Part shown: one piece after another, positions 22,363 to 24,048 of the stretch
Position numbering within the stretch: position 1 is the first letter of the stretch
How the letters are laid out: each line of letters opens with the position of its first letter
Source of the DNA: an uncultured Oscillospiraceae bacterium
Lineage (GTDB): Bacteria; Bacillota; Clostridia; Oscillospirales; Oscillospiraceae
NCBI GenBank assembly: GCA_934511165.1
Contig: CAKSWA010000034.1
Coordinates: forward strand, 1-24,048
DNA: 24,048 nt
Reading direction: 5' to 3'
Translations under genes and position numbers: made by a program
Notes under the pieces: model-generated
Databases searched by the model: none
What the model was told of the DNA's origin: nothing
What the model saw: only the letters and a program-made list of their open reading frames with translations

Positions 22363-23100
22363 ATGCAGAATTATAAACTGACGCTTTCCTACGACGGCAC
22401 GCGCTACCGCGGCTGGCAGAAGCAGGGAAACACCGCCCAGACGGTGCAGGGAAAGCTGGAAACGCTCCTTTCCCGCGCGTTGGAGCAGCCGATCGAAATC
22501 GCGGGCAGCGGCCGGACGGACGCCGGCGTCCATGCGAGAAGGCAGGTATGCTCCTTCCGGGCGGAGACGGACAAGTCCTGCGCGGAGATACTTGCGCTGC
22601 TCCGGGAGTATCTGCCGGAGGACATCGGTGCGCTCTCGCTTGAAAAAGCGCCGGAGCGGTTTCACGCCCGGCTCTCGGCGGTGCGGAAAACGTACGTTTA
22701 CCGCGTCTGGAACAGCGCCGCCCCCTGCGTATTTGCAAGAAAGTATGTATACGCGGAGCCGCGCCCACTGAATCTCGATGCCATGCGCCGCGCCGCGGCC
22801 GCCCTTTGCGGACGGCACGATTTTTCCGCCTTTTCCACCGGGAAGAAAACGGGGCGCGCCGCCACGCGCACCGTGGAGTCCATTGCCATCGAGCACTGCG
22901 GGGAAGAGGTGCGCTTTACGTTTGCCGGCGACGGATTTTTGTATAACATGGTGCGCATTCTGACCGGCACGCTGCTCGAAGTTGGTCTCGGAGAGCGCTC
23001 GCCGGACGATATGGCGGCGATCCTCGCCTCACACAGCCGCGCCAACGCCGGGTTCACCGCCCCGGCGCAGGGGCTTTTTCTCTGGGACGTGACGTACTAA
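22363..23100 (+). CDS. truA: tRNA pseudouridine(38-40) synthase TruA
   Basis: This 245-residue protein has the normal TruA length. It begins with a KLTLSYDGTRYRGWQKQGN segment and carries the catalytic aspartate Asp53 in GSGRTDAGVHA. RKTYVYRVWN, GRHDFSAFS and the C-terminal FLYNMVRILTGTLLEVG follow. It isomerises uridines 38-40 in the tRNA anticodon arm. The ATG at 22363 has AGGGGG 8 bases upstream; an in-frame ATG at 22324 overlaps the promoter and is rejected. The gene seems to be transcribed alone. No clear terminator separates it from the next gene. Confidence 0.97.
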   Translation: MQNYKLTLSYDGTRYRGWQKQGNTAQTVQGKLETLLSRALEQPIEIAGSGRTDAGVHARRQVCSFRAETDKSCAEILALLREYLPEDIGALSLEKAPERFHARLSAVRKTYVYRVWNSAAPCVFARKYVYAEPRPLNLDAMRRAAAALCGRHDFSAFSTGKKTGRAATRTVESIAIEHCGEEVRFTFAGDGFLYNMVRILTGTLLEVGLGERSPDDMAAILASHSRANAGFTAPAQGLFLWDVTY

Positions 23101-23175
23101 TCGGGCAAAACCGGAAAAATTTCGTTTTTCTCAACTTTATGTTGTTTTTTTCTGGCTTTTTTGTTAAGGCTGTGT

Positions 23176-23181
23176 TATAAT
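23176..23181 (+). promoter_or_regulatory. Possible -10 element of the radical SAM gene
   Basis: A perfect TATAAT lies 34 bases before the start, in an AT-rich gap after truA, with no convincing -35 at the right spacing. Confidence 0.35.
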
Positions 23182-23215
23182 TCCTTTTTGAAAATACCCT
23201 ATGCAGGTGAAGAAT

Positions 23216-24048
23216 ATGACAAACCACAACCCCTATATGACCCGCGAGGGCGGTGCGACCGTCACGGTGTTCGTCCCGTACGACTGCAAAAACCACTGCC
23301 CGTTCTGCATCAATAAGCAGGAATACCAGAATCCCGAAGGCTTCAGCGTGGAGAAGGTGTGCGAGAGCATCCGCATGTTCCACTCCATCACGCCCAAGTG
23401 CGACTTCGTTTTCACCGGCGGCGAGCCGTTTTCCGAGCCGGACGCACTGCAGGTGATGATGGACTGCATCCCGGAGGGGCACCGCGTGTTCATCAACACG
23501 ACGCTCCCGGTCTCCGAGCTTTTCCCTGCTGACCGCATCATTGCGTTCACCGAACGCAACAAGGACAAGATTACCTGTATCAACATCTCCCGCCACATGG
23601 TGCATTATGTGGAAGAGTGCAACGACGAGCTCCTTGGCTCACTCAAGGTGCCGGTGCGCATCAACTGCGTGCTCTTCAAGAACTATCCGCACGACGGCAT
23701 GATCGACTTTGCCAACCGCTTCGCAAAGTACGGCCTGCCCATCCAGTTCCGCGCGGATTATACGATTACCACGCCGGAAAACCTCTACGAGCGCGAGGGC
23801 GATCAGATTCTGGCCGATCTCATGAAGAACTTTGAGTATCTGGGCCTGGACGGCTGCCGCATCCGCTGCGGCTACCACTTCAACAACCACGGCCAGCACA
23901 TTGCCTATCACCGCACGCTGCCCTACAGCACGATGACCGAGACGATCGACGGCGTGACGTACGACATCCTGTACGACGTTCTCGTCAAGCAGACCGGCGA
24001 GCCGCACTCCGACTGGACCGGCGTGCCGCTGGATGTGGAAGCCTACCG
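23216..24048 (+). CDS. Radical SAM protein (5' part, runs off the window)
   Basis: The frame is open from 23216 to the window end, giving 277 residues without a stop. The cluster motif is CKNHCPFC (Cys24, Cys28, Cys31), the CxxxCxxC that binds the 4Fe-4S cluster activating S-adenosylmethionine. FTGGEPFSEP follows at about residue 66 and is the SAM-binding GGEP element. Further on is a TIM-barrel-like pattern (INCVLFKNYP, IQFRADYTIT). Overall it resembles MoaA/SPASM-type enzymes, but the substrate is not evident and the C-terminus is missing. AGGTG lies 6 bases before the ATG at 23216; an in-frame ATG at 23201 lies upstream of that site. Confidence 0.88.
   Translation, partial: MTNHNPYMTREGGATVTVFVPYDCKNHCPFCINKQEYQNPEGFSVEKVCESIRMFHSITPKCDFVFTGGEPFSEPDALQVMMDCIPEGHRVFINTTLPVSELFPADRIIAFTERNKDKITCINISRHMVHYVEECNDELLGSLKVPVRINCVLFKNYPHDGMIDFANRFAKYGLPIQFRADYTITTPENLYEREGDQILADLMKNFEYLGLDGCRIRCGYHFNNHGQHIAYHRTLPYSTMTETIDGVTYDILYDVLVKQTGEPHSDWTGVPLDVEAY

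Overview
The window looks like chromosomal DNA of a GC-rich, gut-type anaerobic Clostridia, probably Oscillospiraceae-like. This rests on gene content and style, not on a database match: an Rnf complex whose rnfA-rnfB genes are followed by a NusG-domain-II protein and a Gx/HepI-type membrane protein, DUF3048 lipoproteins, a PadR-DUF1700 pair, an ATC-hydrolase family gene, strong GGAGG-type ribosome sites and compact intrinsic terminators. Most genes are ordinary core functions; the accessory part is roughly 19.9-22.3 kb.

Layout. 1-1861 (+): end of rnfA, rnfB, a NusG-II membrane protein and a Gx/HepI-type protein, closed by a terminator. 1869-6116 (-): rodA/ftsW-family gene, an 882-residue iron-sulfur/flavin oxidoreductase and an orphan hypA. 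6273-9294 (+): tsaE, tsaB, upp and malic enzyme. 9387-13102: an FCD/GntR regulator (-) divergent from an NhaC-type antiporter and a tryptophanase/tyrosine phenol-lyase family enzyme (+). 13189-15544 (-): two tandem DUF3048 lipoproteins. 15660-19867 (-): secG, then an envelope operon (phosphodiester-glycosidase-like protein, a 530-residue membrane protein with RRERP repeats, a family 2 glycosyltransferase and GtrA). 20096-22000: a decayed PadR-DUF1700 pair, an IS3-family remnant and an intact ATC-hydrolase family gene. 22363-24048 (+): truA and the start of a radical SAM gene.

How the genes work together. The most distinctive unit is 9387-13102. The lyase has an overall sequence close to tyrosine phenol-lyase, but the positions that separate the two enzymes carry tryptophanase-type residues (Asp129, Leu386, His454). 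With the antiporter and the divergent regulator it reads as a small regulated module for amino-acid beta-elimination (pyruvate, ammonia and an aromatic product such as indole). The substrate is inferred.

The second unit of interest is the 16.0-19.9 kb operon. It pairs a GT2/GtrA lipid-linked sugar module with a NAGPA-domain protein and an unrecognised repeat-bearing membrane protein, which suggests cell-surface glycan work. The PadR region shows three separate inactivating lesions beside an intact operator-like inverted repeat. I see no CRISPR array, tRNA, rRNA, prophage or clear antiphage system.
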